Origin: Xanthobacteraceae bacterium
GTDB taxonomy: Bacteria; Pseudomonadota; Alphaproteobacteria; Rhizobiales; Xanthobacteraceae
Reading direction: 5' to 3'
Length of the DNA: 25,402 nt
Assembly (NCBI GenBank): GCA_030037185.1
Contig: JASHRR010000227.1
Span: 1 to 25,402, forward strand
Positions 15,438 through 23,150 of the stretch are shown here, in pieces (within the stretch, counting starts at the first letter, position 1; every line of letters starts with the position of its first letter). The position numbers were made by a program, and so were the translations under genes. Below the pieces are notes generated by a model, which made no database searches, had not been told where the DNA came from, and saw only the letters and a program-made list of their open reading frames with translations.

Positions 15438-15840
15438 CTACAGCTTTTGCGACAGGCCGAAATAGAAGCCACGGCGCGCACAGTATTGCGGAGCAAATTC
15501 ACCAATGCCGGTTGCCGGAGCGAAGGTCGTAAATCTGATCGCACAAGTTGACCACGTCGAAACGTCAGCTCAACAGCTTAAGTCAGGCGACCATTTGAAG
15601 TGTGCGCGATACCGACATTCACCACGTCGTAGGGCGCGGCGTGCAACGAATTCGGCGCGACCTCGGCAACTCATTTGCGCAGGCCACTGCCATAGATCAC
15701 ATTGGCGGTGAACAGCGCGTCATAGCACCGATATGAGGCGCCGGCCCCGGTTACGCGCTGCATATCATCGGTATAATGCCAATTGGTCAGGAGGTAGTTG
15801 TAATCTGCGACGTCATTGAGATATTGATTTGATGTGATGT
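15438..15840 (-). pseudogene. C-terminal remnant of a TonB-dependent receptor
   Basis: The minus strand reads NQYLNDVADYNYLLTNWHYT, DDMQRVTGAGASYRCYDALF, TANVIYGSGLRK, an in-frame stop, then APYDVVNVGIAHTS, FDVVNLCDQIYDLRSG and finally APQYCARRGFYFGLSQKL-stop at 15438. The alternating strands, GASY, YGSGLR, FDVVNLxDxIY and a terminal aromatic R-G-F-Y-F-G-L are those of outer-membrane TonB receptor barrels. About 130 residues of a protein normally over 600 remain, with a stop and at least two frame changes. Confidence 0.8.
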
Positions 15841-15852
15841 CGATAGCTCTTG

Positions 15853-16410
15853 TTATATTGTAGGAACCTTCTCGCGAGCCTCAACGTGATCTATAAAATC
15901 GATTACCTCTTCGATCCGTCTACGGCTGGGACCATTGAGGCTGTTTCCATAACGCGGATCGTAGTTTTCGCAATAGTTCGCGGCGAGACGGTACCCATCT
16001 GTCGGTGTGGATCCATGCCCCAGATATATATGCAGCGCACATTCGATGAGGAATAAATTGTGATCACGAATGATGCGCACCGCCCCCCAAGGTATATTCC
16101 TCTGCTCGTTTTGGAAAGCGTGAAGAGATATATGTAGTCTTGTGGCTGCCTTGCGCGGAATGTTGGGGGCGAAGACGTCCACGTCAGCTAACAAGGTACG
16201 CGCGTCGCGGATAAGCTTGCCTGCTTCCTTGGTGGCTTTCGTCTTCAGCCTGGACGCATGATACGCGATGAAGATTGCGAATGACGACAGGTGATTTGGA
16301 ACCTCAAACCATTTTTTTATCACGGTCAGCCGAGTCAGGTTCACTGACCCGCGCTGTTCAATCGCAGCAATGATCTCTCGTAATTTATCGGAAATGGTTG
16401 TATGCTTCAT
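15853..16410 (-). CDS. Orphan protein of unknown function, low GC
   Basis: This is a 185-residue soluble protein starting MKHTTISDKLREIIAAIEQR. AGGA lies eight bases before the ATG. It looks mainly helical and basic (RLKTKATKEAGKLIRDARTL), with a conserved-looking NEQRNIPWGAVRIIRDHN segment. No signal peptide, membrane segment or known domain is visible. GC is roughly 47 per cent by eye, clearly below its surroundings, and it lies between two pseudogenes, with its ribosome binding site inside the ABC-protein remnant. Both points suggest acquisition by transfer. Confidence 0.7.
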   Translation of the reverse strand: MKHTTISDKLREIIAAIEQRGSVNLTRLTVIKKWFEVPNHLSSFAIFIAYHASRLKTKATKEAGKLIRDARTLLADVDVFAPNIPRKAATRLHISLHAFQNEQRNIPWGAVRIIRDHNLFLIECALHIYLGHGSTPTDGYRLAANYCENYDPRYGNSLNGPSRRRIEEVIDFIDHVEAREKVPTI

Positions 16411-16435
16411 ATAGTAAATCCTGGTTGGTGCTCCA

Positions 16436-16600
16436 CGTGCCTGTCCCGTCCGTTAGTACGAGGTGAACGAACGTGCTGTTGCCAAGGATCAGGTCCGGCC
16501 TCAACGCGACCAATTGCGCAGCGAAGCGACGCGGGCGGCCGAGCGACTGCCCCGCCGAGCCCCACAATGAACTCCTGTGTTCGCGTATGTGGCCCCCAAA
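16436..16600 (-). pseudogene. Fragment of an ABC transporter substrate-binding protein
   Basis: The minus strand reads SLWGSAGQSLGRPRRFAAQL, then VALRPDLILGNSTFVHLVL. R-RFAAxLVALxPDLILxxST is a hallmark of the ABC substrate-binding proteins abundant in Bradyrhizobium (RWGAG..R..AAELVALxPDVIL). About 50 residues of some 325 remain. Confidence 0.65.
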
Positions 16601-17140
16601 GGGCGACCCCGAAAGGTCGCGCCTCGACCTGCCGAGATGCGTCTTTTGAGAGGCCGGCGCGGCCTGTCGATCGGCGAACCGCACCAGGGTTCATGCCAGC
16701 TACACTACCGATGGAGTGTGGTGATTGTCCTGAGCGACGGCTGAACAGGCAGTGACACACGGGCAAGTTGTCGCACAGGAATGGCCACACAAAGGGGTCG
16801 ATGGGGGGCAAGGTACCTCTCAATCTTCGGAAGCTTTCGCTGCGAAGCCAAGGTCCCGGCGAGAAACCAACGAAAGCCATCCGGTGACGTCAAGCAACAA
16901 TGAAGAGCGGCGGGATGATGATTGTCCAGGTCGATCATAATCGGTTGATTGACGGGGATCACCGCCGCGAGAACCCCTGAGTATTTTACCATTCATCGAT
17001 CGTCGACTGCAGCGGAGCTCTCGGATTGACGATTCGTCCTCGCGCGACTTGCTGAGGGTGTCGAGCCGGCGCTCGGCAAGGACGGTCTCGGCCGTCTGCC
17101 TCTGCCCGTGCTTCCGTGCGGGCGGTCAGATAAGCGACGG
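16601..17140. other. Unassigned stretch with one strong hairpin
   Basis: GCGACC-N6-GGTCGC (16603-16620) is a perfect hairpin without a U-run. Open frames on both strands have no recognisable family or ribosome binding site. Confidence 0.35.
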
Positions 17141-17371
17141 CTAGTCGCTCTCCGCCTCCGCGATCGCGTTTTGAACCTTGACGATGGCCTCCTTTGTCCA
17201 GTCAAAATTCATCGTTTCGGGAAGACCCTGTTGAAGAATAGGCAGCACGTACTGAAGTGCGGCTAGCATTTGAGCATTGCTTTTGCGCAACCTGGTGTTT
17301 TCATCCGCCATCTGCGTGGCGTCCGCTTTTAGCTGTTCGAAGTCGCGGTGAAGGTCCGAGCGCGATGACAT
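17141..17371 (-). CDS. Small coiled-coil protein under an EcfG-type promoter
   Basis: This is a 76-residue protein with AAGGAGGT ten bases before the ATG, a near-perfect ribosome binding site. Residues 5-45 (LHRDFEQLKADATQMADENT, RLRKSNAQMLAAL) form a likely coiled coil with Leu/Met heptads. The second half (FDWTKEAIVKVQNAIAEAES) is another amphipathic helix. It has no signal peptide or membrane segment. A GGAAC-N16-CGTT promoter lies about 90 nt upstream, so it is probably induced by the general stress response. Function unknown. Confidence 0.8.
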   Translation of the reverse strand: MSSRSDLHRDFEQLKADATQMADENTRLRKSNAQMLAALQYVLPILQQGLPETMNFDWTKEAIVKVQNAIAEAESD

Positions 17372-17462
17372 TTTTATTGTTACCTCCTTGTGTCCGGCCC
17401 AGCTCTCTAGAGGCGATCACATCGGATCGGCCCGTGTGAGGCACGGTTTCGTTCGCGAATCC

Positions 17463-17487
17463 AACGCGGACATCATTGGCCTGTTCC
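17463..17487 (-). promoter_or_regulatory. EcfG (general stress sigma factor) promoter
   Basis: On the minus strand GGAAC (17487-17483) and CGTT (17466-17463) are separated by 16 nt, an exact match to the alphaproteobacterial EcfG consensus. Transcription would begin near 17456, leaving a leader of about 85 nt before the start at 17371. Confidence 0.75.
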
Positions 17488-17511
17488 AATGCGTTCTCCA
17501 CTAGAGGAGGC
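17475..17511. repeat. 8-bp inverted repeat overlapping the EcfG promoter
   Basis: CATTGGCC near 17475 and GGCCAATG near 17511 are inverted copies separated by about 20-26 nt, enclosing the -35 element. It may be an operator or chance. Confidence 0.3.
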
Positions 17512-18165
17512 CAATGAAACACGTCGGGCCCCACGGACTCGGCTGCGGTGCTCGTGACTCGCTCCAGTCCCGCCGCAGATGGCACCGAACGGCCGCACCT
17601 GCTGACCGCATACATGAATCCCAACGACAGCACGGCTAACCACGACATGGCTCAAGACTCAATTATCGCGGAACGCCGTAAAATCGCATCCGGACATGGG
17701 TGCTCTGAAAACTCGCGTGCTCGCGCGAACCATGATGGCGAATATGCTAGTGCATCGGTTGACAGCGGTCTTCGACACGATCGCCCGTCGCGCGGAGGCC
17801 GAGGAAGCAGAAGTCACCAAGCCTCTGCTTAACCAATGCTCACAATGAGTGACCGACAATCAATGAGTGGCCGACTTTTCAAGCCTCAAAGGTTCCGTCA
17901 CGAGGACCTGCGTTTACTCCTCTGCGAACGCTCGGTCTGCGGTCACATACAGAACGTTTGTTTCTGGCACATTCATCGCTCGCGCTCACCTTCGAGCAGA
18001 TGGTGAGTGTTGATAGGTGTGTACCCGCCGGGGTAGATTGCGAGGAACCCGCCGCTTCACTAATTTTACTGCGTTGCGGGGGTGGCTACGGATCGGCGCC
18101 TTGATGGTGCCCGATATTTTGCATGCCAGTGCCACTCAGGACGCGCTGGATGAGTCGCAGGTGAG
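17512..18165. other. Unassigned stretch
   Basis: A 50-codon plus-strand frame (17696-17848, helical, RVLARTMMANMLVHRL) has only a weak ribosome binding site. A near-exact repeat AATGAGTGRCCGAC occurs twice around 17844-17874. No gene can be supported. Confidence 0.3.
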
Positions 18166-18171
18166 ATCACG

Positions 18172-18831
18172 ATGGGACTTCAGACCTATCGGGCAAAGCG
18201 CGATTTCTGCCGGACGCCCGAACCACGCGGCAGCATGACGCCCTCGACCGAGGGTCATTTCTTTGTCGTTCAAAAGCACGCCGCGCGCCGGCTTCATTAT
18301 GACTTCCGGCTGGAACTCGACGGTGTCCTCAAAAGCTGGGCGGTGACCCGGGGCCCGAGTCTCGTTTCGGGCGAGAAGCATCTCGCGGTCGAGGTCGAGG
18401 ATCATCCGATCGAATATGGTACATTCGAAGGAACGATACCGAAGGATCAATACGGCGGGGGCACTGTCATCATATGGGATCGCGGCAGCTGGGAGCCAGA
18501 GGGAGACCCACACAAGGGGCTCGCCAAGGGACATCTGGATTTCCGCCTCCACGGTGAAAAACTCAAAGGGCGCTGGCATCTCGTACGGATGGCGCCACCG
18601 CGCGGCGCGACGCGGAAGAATTGGCTGCTGATCAAGGCGAGGGACGAGGAGGCGCGTGACCCGTCCGATCCCAACATCCTGGTCGAGGAGCCGCAATCGG
18701 TCGTCTCCGGCCGCATAATCGAGGAGGTCGGCGAAGGCGATGAGGTCGGAAATTCCTTATCAGGCCGGCAACGACGAAGCGACGGAAAGGTAGCGGCTTC
18801 GATCAAGGCTGCACCGAGGCGTCGGAGGTAG
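18172..18831 (+). CDS. LigD 3'-phosphoesterase (PE) domain protein
   Basis: This is a 219-residue protein with AGGTGA upstream of the ATG. It is a complete PE domain. His36, His42, Asp44, Arg46, His78 and Tyr82 fall at the spacing of the catalytic and metal-binding residues of Pseudomonas LigD PE (His42, His48, Asp50, Arg52, His84, Tyr88), shifted by six throughout. PE trims 3' ends during non-homologous end joining. A basic tail (KAAPRRRR) follows the domain. In rhizobia this N-terminal domain is usually fused to ligase and polymerase domains, so this is either a stand-alone PE or the stump of a truncated LigD. The downstream DNA is a P-type ATPase pseudogene on the other strand. Confidence 0.88.
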   Translation: MGLQTYRAKRDFCRTPEPRGSMTPSTEGHFFVVQKHAARRLHYDFRLELDGVLKSWAVTRGPSLVSGEKHLAVEVEDHPIEYGTFEGTIPKDQYGGGTVIIWDRGSWEPEGDPHKGLAKGHLDFRLHGEKLKGRWHLVRMAPPRGATRKNWLLIKARDEEARDPSDPNILVEEPQSVVSGRIIEEVGEGDEVGNSLSGRQRRSDGKVAASIKAAPRRRR

Positions 18832-18839
18832 CGTCACGT

Positions 18840-19630
18840 TCGAAAGCAAGGTGCCAGCGCAGCTATGTCGCAGCACAGGACCATAAGCGCTATCAGCCAG
18901 CGGATTGCCCGCTCGCTGTGTGTGGGCGCCAACGAGCTCGGCCACGTAGCGCTCGATGACGATGGTTCTATTAAGCAGGGAAAGGTTGCGCACGAGGCCG
19001 AGAACAGCCTTGACCTCAGCGCTTTCGACGTGCGCGATGCGCACCAGCTCCGCCGCGCGCCCGAAATAGGTCGCCGAACCCGTCGCAGTGACGACAGCGA
19101 CGGCTTCACCGCGCGCACCACTCAACCCGCATAGGCAATTTTGTCGACGGCGAATCGGTGGCTGGCGAGGCCGGCGGTCAGCATCGACTGATCGAGCAGC
19201 ACCGAGCCCTCAGCGATGCGCATGTCGGCGGGCACAATCGCGGCCAGCGTTAATTGCACGACATCGTCGGGGACCAGAAGCGCTGCCGGTAGTCGACCCA
19301 CCGACGATCGCGCCCCATTCCCTCAGCGAGAGAGGTGCTGTTTGAGCAGCGCCGGCGCGGCGCTCGTGAGAGCGCCATTGAAGAGTGTCAGCGCCGCGAT
19401 GAGGCCGGCTTCGATGCGTTCCGATAACGACCTGGAGGACCACAGTCGCTTCGAGCATCCACGGCACGGGTGCCTAGAACTGCCGCCCAATTTCTTCAGG
19501 ACGTGCTGCTCTTCTCACCGACCTCGTTGCGGCCGTATTTCGAAAGCCGCCTGACCGCCTCCTCGGATGTAAGGCCGGCCGGCGCTTGATCCTGTAGCCG
19601 CCCACTGGTCAGCAACTCGGAATCCGTCAT
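18840..19630 (-). pseudogene. P-type cation-transporting ATPase, N-terminal fragment, degraded
   Basis: The start is an ATG at 19630: MTDSELLTSGRLQDQAPAGL, then TSEEAVRRLSKYGRNEVGEK, an in-frame stop, VPWMLEATVVLQVVIG, LTLFNGAL, VTATGSATYFGRAAELVRIA and HVESAEVKAVLGLVRNLSLL. This is the order of a plasma-membrane-type (P3A-like) ATPase up to the third or fourth membrane helix. The phosphorylation site DKTGT is not present. Several frameshifts and stops are required, and the 3' end abuts the PE gene. Confidence 0.85.
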
Positions 19631-19639
19631 CTGTCAAAA

Positions 19640-20041
19640 CCCCCAAAACCGAGATAACGGCTCCCCATTGTGTTGAGAGCACAAGCGATTCTCTTACCGG
19701 ATGACGATCGAAAGCGCTACGGAGGGCCAACCTCATTTACGTTGCCGGGGTCCAAGAGAGGCAACTGTGACCGCCCGGAATGATCTTTGTCTCGATGTTG
19801 TCTTTCTGAGTGCCATGATATTTTTGCGCGCCGAAAACCCTGCTCCTGCCCACAGAGCATCATCAAGCGTCCAGTATCCGGCGTTGTGTATGTTATCCAG
19901 GCGAAGGCCGAATCCCCCTGGCGAGGCGGACTGCTTGGAAAAGTGTCTGATGAGCTGGACGACGTCTCGCGTCAGGGGACACCTATCGTTCGATCGCAGG
20001 ATCGTTGCCTGCCCCGCTTTGTCGGATGGCGCACCCCCCGT
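19640..20041. other. Intergenic stretch
   Basis: No recognisable gene. A short CGATC-CTGC-GATCG hairpin (about 19990-20005) lies downstream of the minus-strand dehydrogenase but has no U-run. Confidence 0.35.
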
Positions 20042-21079
20042 TCAGGCCTCGATGAGGACCTTGAGGGCATTGGTCTTTGCCGCCTCAGCAAAAGTGTCGT
20101 AAGCATCGATGATCTTGTCGAGGCTGAAACGATGCGTGATCAGCCTCGTGGGATCAATCTTATGCGATTGGACCGTTTTGAGCAGCATGGGCGTCGTAAC
20201 GGTATCGACAAGCCTGGTTGTAATCGCAATGTTGCGATCCCACAAGCGCTCCAGATGCAGGTCTGCCTTCAATCCGTGTACGCCGATATTGGCGATGATC
20301 CCGCCAGGTGCCACGATATCTTCGCAGGTCACGAAGCTTGCTGGTACGCCGACTGCTTCGATGGCGGTGTCGACGCCGCGGCCAGCGGTCATCTGCATGA
20401 CCTTCTCGACCGCCTTGTCGTCACTGTTGTTGATGATCGTCGTCGCGCCAAAACGGGAAGATACTTCCAAGCGATTGTCATCAAGGTCGATCATTATGAT
20501 CTCAGCTGGCGAGTAGAATTGCGATGTCAGTAAAGCTGCGAGTCCGATCGGGCCGGCACCGACGATAGCAATGGTCGACCCAGGTTGCACTTTGCCGTTG
20601 AGCACCCCGCATTCGAAGCCAGTCGGCAGGATGTCGCTCAACATGACGAGGGCATCTTCATTTGCTCCGGAGGGAAAGTGATAAAGGCCGGTCTCGGCAA
20701 ACGGAATGCGGACAAATTCGGCTTGTGTGCCGTCGATCCTGTTACCGAGAATCCAGCCGCCGTTAATGCAGTGCGAATACATGCCGCGCCGGCAATAGCC
20801 GCACTTGCCGCAGGACGAGATGCACGACACGATCACACGATCGCCGGGATGAAACGCAGTTACCGCCTCCCCCACCTGCTCGATGATACCGACCCCCTCG
20901 TGGCCCAGGATCCGGCCGGGCAGGCAGGTCGGCACATCGCCTTTAAGAATGTGGAGGTCCGTTCCGCAGATTGTCGTCTTGGCAATTTTGACGATGGCGT
21001 CCGTCGGCACGGTAATCTGCGGCATCGGACGATCTTCGACTGATTTCTGTCCGGGTCCGCGATAGACAAGAGCCTTCAT
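20042..21079 (-). CDS. Zinc-dependent NAD alcohol dehydrogenase (MDR family)
   Basis: The ATG at 21079 is preceded by GGGAGG at good spacing, giving 345 residues; longer in-frame starts have no such site. The protein is a medium-chain dehydrogenase. Catalytic-zinc ligands are Cys38 and the His60-Glu61 pair (GHEGVG). Structural-zinc cysteines are Cys90, Cys93, Cys96 and Cys104. The Rossmann motif is GAGPIG (174-179), and Asp198 at the end of the second strand points to NAD rather than NADP. It should oxidise a short-chain alcohol or reduce an aldehyde in the cytoplasm. Its promoter lies in the 340-bp gap shared with the divergent stress gene at 21426. The exact substrate cannot be told. Confidence 0.92.
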   Translation of the reverse strand: MKALVYRGPGQKSVEDRPMPQITVPTDAIVKIAKTTICGTDLHILKGDVPTCLPGRILGHEGVGIIEQVGEAVTAFHPGDRVIVSCISSCGKCGYCRRGMYSHCINGGWILGNRIDGTQAEFVRIPFAETGLYHFPSGANEDALVMLSDILPTGFECGVLNGKVQPGSTIAIVGAGPIGLAALLTSQFYSPAEIIMIDLDDNRLEVSSRFGATTIINNSDDKAVEKVMQMTAGRGVDTAIEAVGVPASFVTCEDIVAPGGIIANIGVHGLKADLHLERLWDRNIAITTRLVDTVTTPMLLKTVQSHKIDPTRLITHRFSLDKIIDAYDTFAEAAKTNALKVLIEA

Positions 21080-21342
21080 GCCGGCCTCCCGTTGGCTCGA
21101 CCTCGAGATCCTTCGAATCCCCCCAAAAGCCACCATCCAGTCAGTCAACGCTGCATGGCCGATCTCGTTCTCCGAAACTAGCTGCTTCGAAGGGCCGGTA
21201 GCTTTTCCCGATAGGGTGCACACCGACCTGGTTCAGCTGAATGGGTTCCGGAATGGGTCAGGTTGCTTCCCATGCGAGAGGCTGCGCTGACGGAAAAGAA
21301 TGAACTTGGAGGCTGACCGGTTAAAGCCTGCAACGTTCCACA

Positions 21343-21368
21343 GGAACGCCTCTGCGATCTCCAGCGTT
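21343..21368 (+). promoter_or_regulatory. EcfG (general stress sigma factor) promoter
   Basis: GGAAC (21343-21347) and CGTT (21365-21368) are 17 nt apart, an exact EcfG match, with the start of the small stress gene 58 nt downstream. It is the second such site in the window. Confidence 0.8.
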
Positions 21369-21425
21369 AATTACCTGACCCGGACCGGGGCCAATCATTT
21401 CGGATTTGGCGATGGAGAAAATCTT

Positions 21426-21638
21426 ATGTCGAAGAAAGCTGCAGGATTTCACAAAAAAGCTTCAGAACATCTCGCACATGCGGCGCGTCTCCACGAGGAA
21501 GCCGCCAAGCATCACGAGTCTGGACGCCACGAAACGGCGGCACAGCACGCTCACATCGCGATGGGCCAAACAATTCATGCTAGAGGACACTCCGAGGAGG
21601 CAGTGAAGGCCCATGTTGAGGAGTATGGCAATAAATAA
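21426..21638 (+). CDS. Small His/Ala-rich helical protein, probable general-stress gene
   Basis: This is a 70-residue protein from the ATG at 21426, with GGAG eight bases upstream; the longer in-frame start would place the promoter inside the gene. The sequence is a run of helical units rich in His and Ala (KKASEHLAHAARLHEEAAKH, HESGRHETAAQHAHIAMG). Similar short proteins are common in Bradyrhizobium, without known function. The abundance of His (about one residue in six) suggests metal binding or pH buffering. An EcfG promoter directly precedes it, so expression under general stress is expected. Confidence 0.85.
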   Translation: MSKKAAGFHKKASEHLAHAARLHEEAAKHHESGRHETAAQHAHIAMGQTIHARGHSEEAVKAHVEEYGNK

Positions 21639-21803
21639 AGTCCGCGTTAGCGATCAGATTATCGACCCCGTTGCTTCCTTGATCTGGGTGAGAGGAGGGG
21701 GCCAAGCTCGGACCTATGGCGCCGGCACATAAGTCCATCTGAGTGGATTGCTCCGTCCGAAAATGAACTATGGTCGCACATCCGCTTTACCAAGACCTTA
21801 CTG
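21639..21803. other. Short intergenic stretch
   Basis: The frame leading into the HbpS/GlcG fragment is open back to about 21670 but has no start or ribosome binding site. Confidence 0.3.
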
Positions 21804-21959
21804 ATGGTCCTCAATTTTGCTGAAGCCAATCGAGCTATTGACGCCGCCCTTGCCAAGGCGCGTCACCTGCAAGCTAACATCAGCGTTACGGTGTGCGACT
21901 CAGGAGGTCACCTGATCGCGCATCAACGGATGGATGGTATGTTTGCCGAAGCGTACTAG
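21804..21959 (+). pseudogene. HbpS/GlcG (DUF336) family protein, truncated
   Basis: The 51-codon frame reads VLNFAEANRAIDAALAKARH, then ISVTVCDSGGHLIAHQRMDG and MFAEAY-stop. L-x-x-A-x-x-x-I-x-A-A-x-x-K-A then V-x-V-C-D-x-G-G-x-L-x-A-x-x-R-M-D-G is the N-terminal third of the HbpS/GlcG heme-binding family, normally about 140 residues. The rest is not recoverable in one frame, and no ribosome binding site is visible. Confidence 0.7.
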
Positions 21960-22103
21960 CCGCGAAGGCGGATTAGTGGTTTCATATTGCTTCAATACGA
22001 GCGCCAATAGATGGCGGCAGGCCAGGGAGGGCTGGTCGCGGCCTCATTGGAGTTAGCGCTTTGGTATCAGCGCTGGCGCGCGAGCCCAGTATACCTGTGT
22101 CGT

Positions 22104-22132
22104 CGAATGATCCGCCTAATCCGCATCATTCG
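22104..22132. promoter_or_regulatory. 8-bp perfect inverted repeat upstream of the ligase gene
   Basis: CGAATGAT and ATCATTCG flank a 13-nt spacer that itself contains CCGC twice. It lies 95 bp before the ligase start, where an operator could act. No known regulator site was recognised. Confidence 0.4.
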
Positions 22133-22226
22133 GCTTGCCATCTCGTCTTGCACGCCGCCTCTGCGCAGCTCTCGCCTCGCAAACTGGAGCCGAGCCGAGA
22201 AATCTGGAGTGTAAGTAAAATTAGCC

Positions 22227-23150
22227 ATGAACAAAGAATACCGGCCGATGCTCGCTACACTTGCCGACAAGCCGTTCGACAGTAAGGAGTGGGTGTACGA
22301 AACCAAGTGGGACGGCTTCCGGCTCATCGCCGAGGTGAAGCGCGGCTCGATACGGCTGTTCTCCCGTAACGGTATTGAGGTGACTACCCGCTACCCGGCC
22401 ATCGCGGAAGCGCTGCGCTCCATCACGGAGCCTTGTGTCATAGACGGCGAGCTGGTGGCGCTTGACGCAATCGGGCGGTCGCATTTCCAGCTGCTGCAGA
22501 ACGCGCTCCGTGACGAAAGGACAAGGCTGCAATACTGCGTGTTCGACCTTCTGTTCCTCGGAGCGGAAGATGTACGCCACAAGCCACTGCTTGAGCGCAA
22601 GGATCTGCTTAAGCAGGTGCTGCCTCGCACCAGGCTCATGCATTACAGCGAGCATATCAGAGAAGAAGGGATCGCACTCTTTGAAAAGGCCAAGCGGGCA
22701 GGGCTTGAAGGCGTGATGGCCAAACGCGCGGCGGGACTTTACTATTCGGGAAGACGAACGCGGGAGTGGCTCAAGTTCAAGGCAGTGAACGAACAGGAAG
22801 TCGTCATCGTCGGATATACCGCTCCGCGGCGTTCGCGCAAATACTTCGGCGCCCTCGTGCTCGCCGTGTGTGAGGACTCGCGGTGGCGGTACGTGGGGCA
22901 TGCGGGAACAGGTTTTGACGAAGCGACGCTTCAATCGCTATACAAAACGATGCAGCCTCTCAAGACTGAAGCCAAACCCGTTACCACTAGAGTGAAAGAT
23001 GAGGCGCAGACGACGTGGCTGCGGCCCCACCTCGTGGCCGAGGTAAAGTTCACCGAGTGGACGGACCGAGGCGAGATGCGCCACCCGGTCTTTCTGGGTC
23101 TGCGCCGCGACAAAAAAGCGACGGACGTCATCCGGGAAATACCAACATGA
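22227..23150 (+). CDS. ATP-dependent DNA ligase, LigD ligase-domain type
   Basis: This is a 307-residue protein. The adenylation domain has the catalytic lysine in YETKWDGFR (Lys27, motif I), YCVFDLLFL (motif III), EGVMAKR (motif IV) and WLKFK (motif V). The OB-fold part (about 190-307) ends RGEMRHPVFLGLRRDKKATD. The reaction seals nicked or broken DNA with ATP and an enzyme-AMP intermediate. The next gene, overlapping by ATGA, encodes the polymerase domain, so the two together make the LIG-POL part of a LigD. No PE domain is joined. The ribosome binding site is weak. The motif sequence around the C-terminus resembles Bacteroidota LigD more than rhizobial LigD (from memory). Confidence 0.92.
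   Translation: MNKEYRPMLATLADKPFDSKEWVYETKWDGFRLIAEVKRGSIRLFSRNGIEVTTRYPAIAEALRSITEPCVIDGELVALDAIGRSHFQLLQNALRDERTRLQYCVFDLLFLGAEDVRHKPLLERKDLLKQVLPRTRLMHYSEHIREEGIALFEKAKRAGLEGVMAKRAAGLYYSGRRTREWLKFKAVNEQEVVIVGYTAPRRSRKYFGALVLAVCEDSRWRYVGHAGTGFDEATLQSLYKTMQPLKTEAKPVTTRVKDEAQTTWLRPHLVAEVKFTEWTDRGEMRHPVFLGLRRDKKATDVIREIPT

Noticed and set aside
21105..21135. tRNA-like TTCGAATCC followed by CCACCA
   Set aside because: The T-stem cannot pair and no acceptor, D or anticodon arms are found nearby.
23015..23146. Longer start for the polymerase-domain gene
   Set aside because: It lies inside the ligase coding region; the ATGA overlap start fits the conserved domain boundary.
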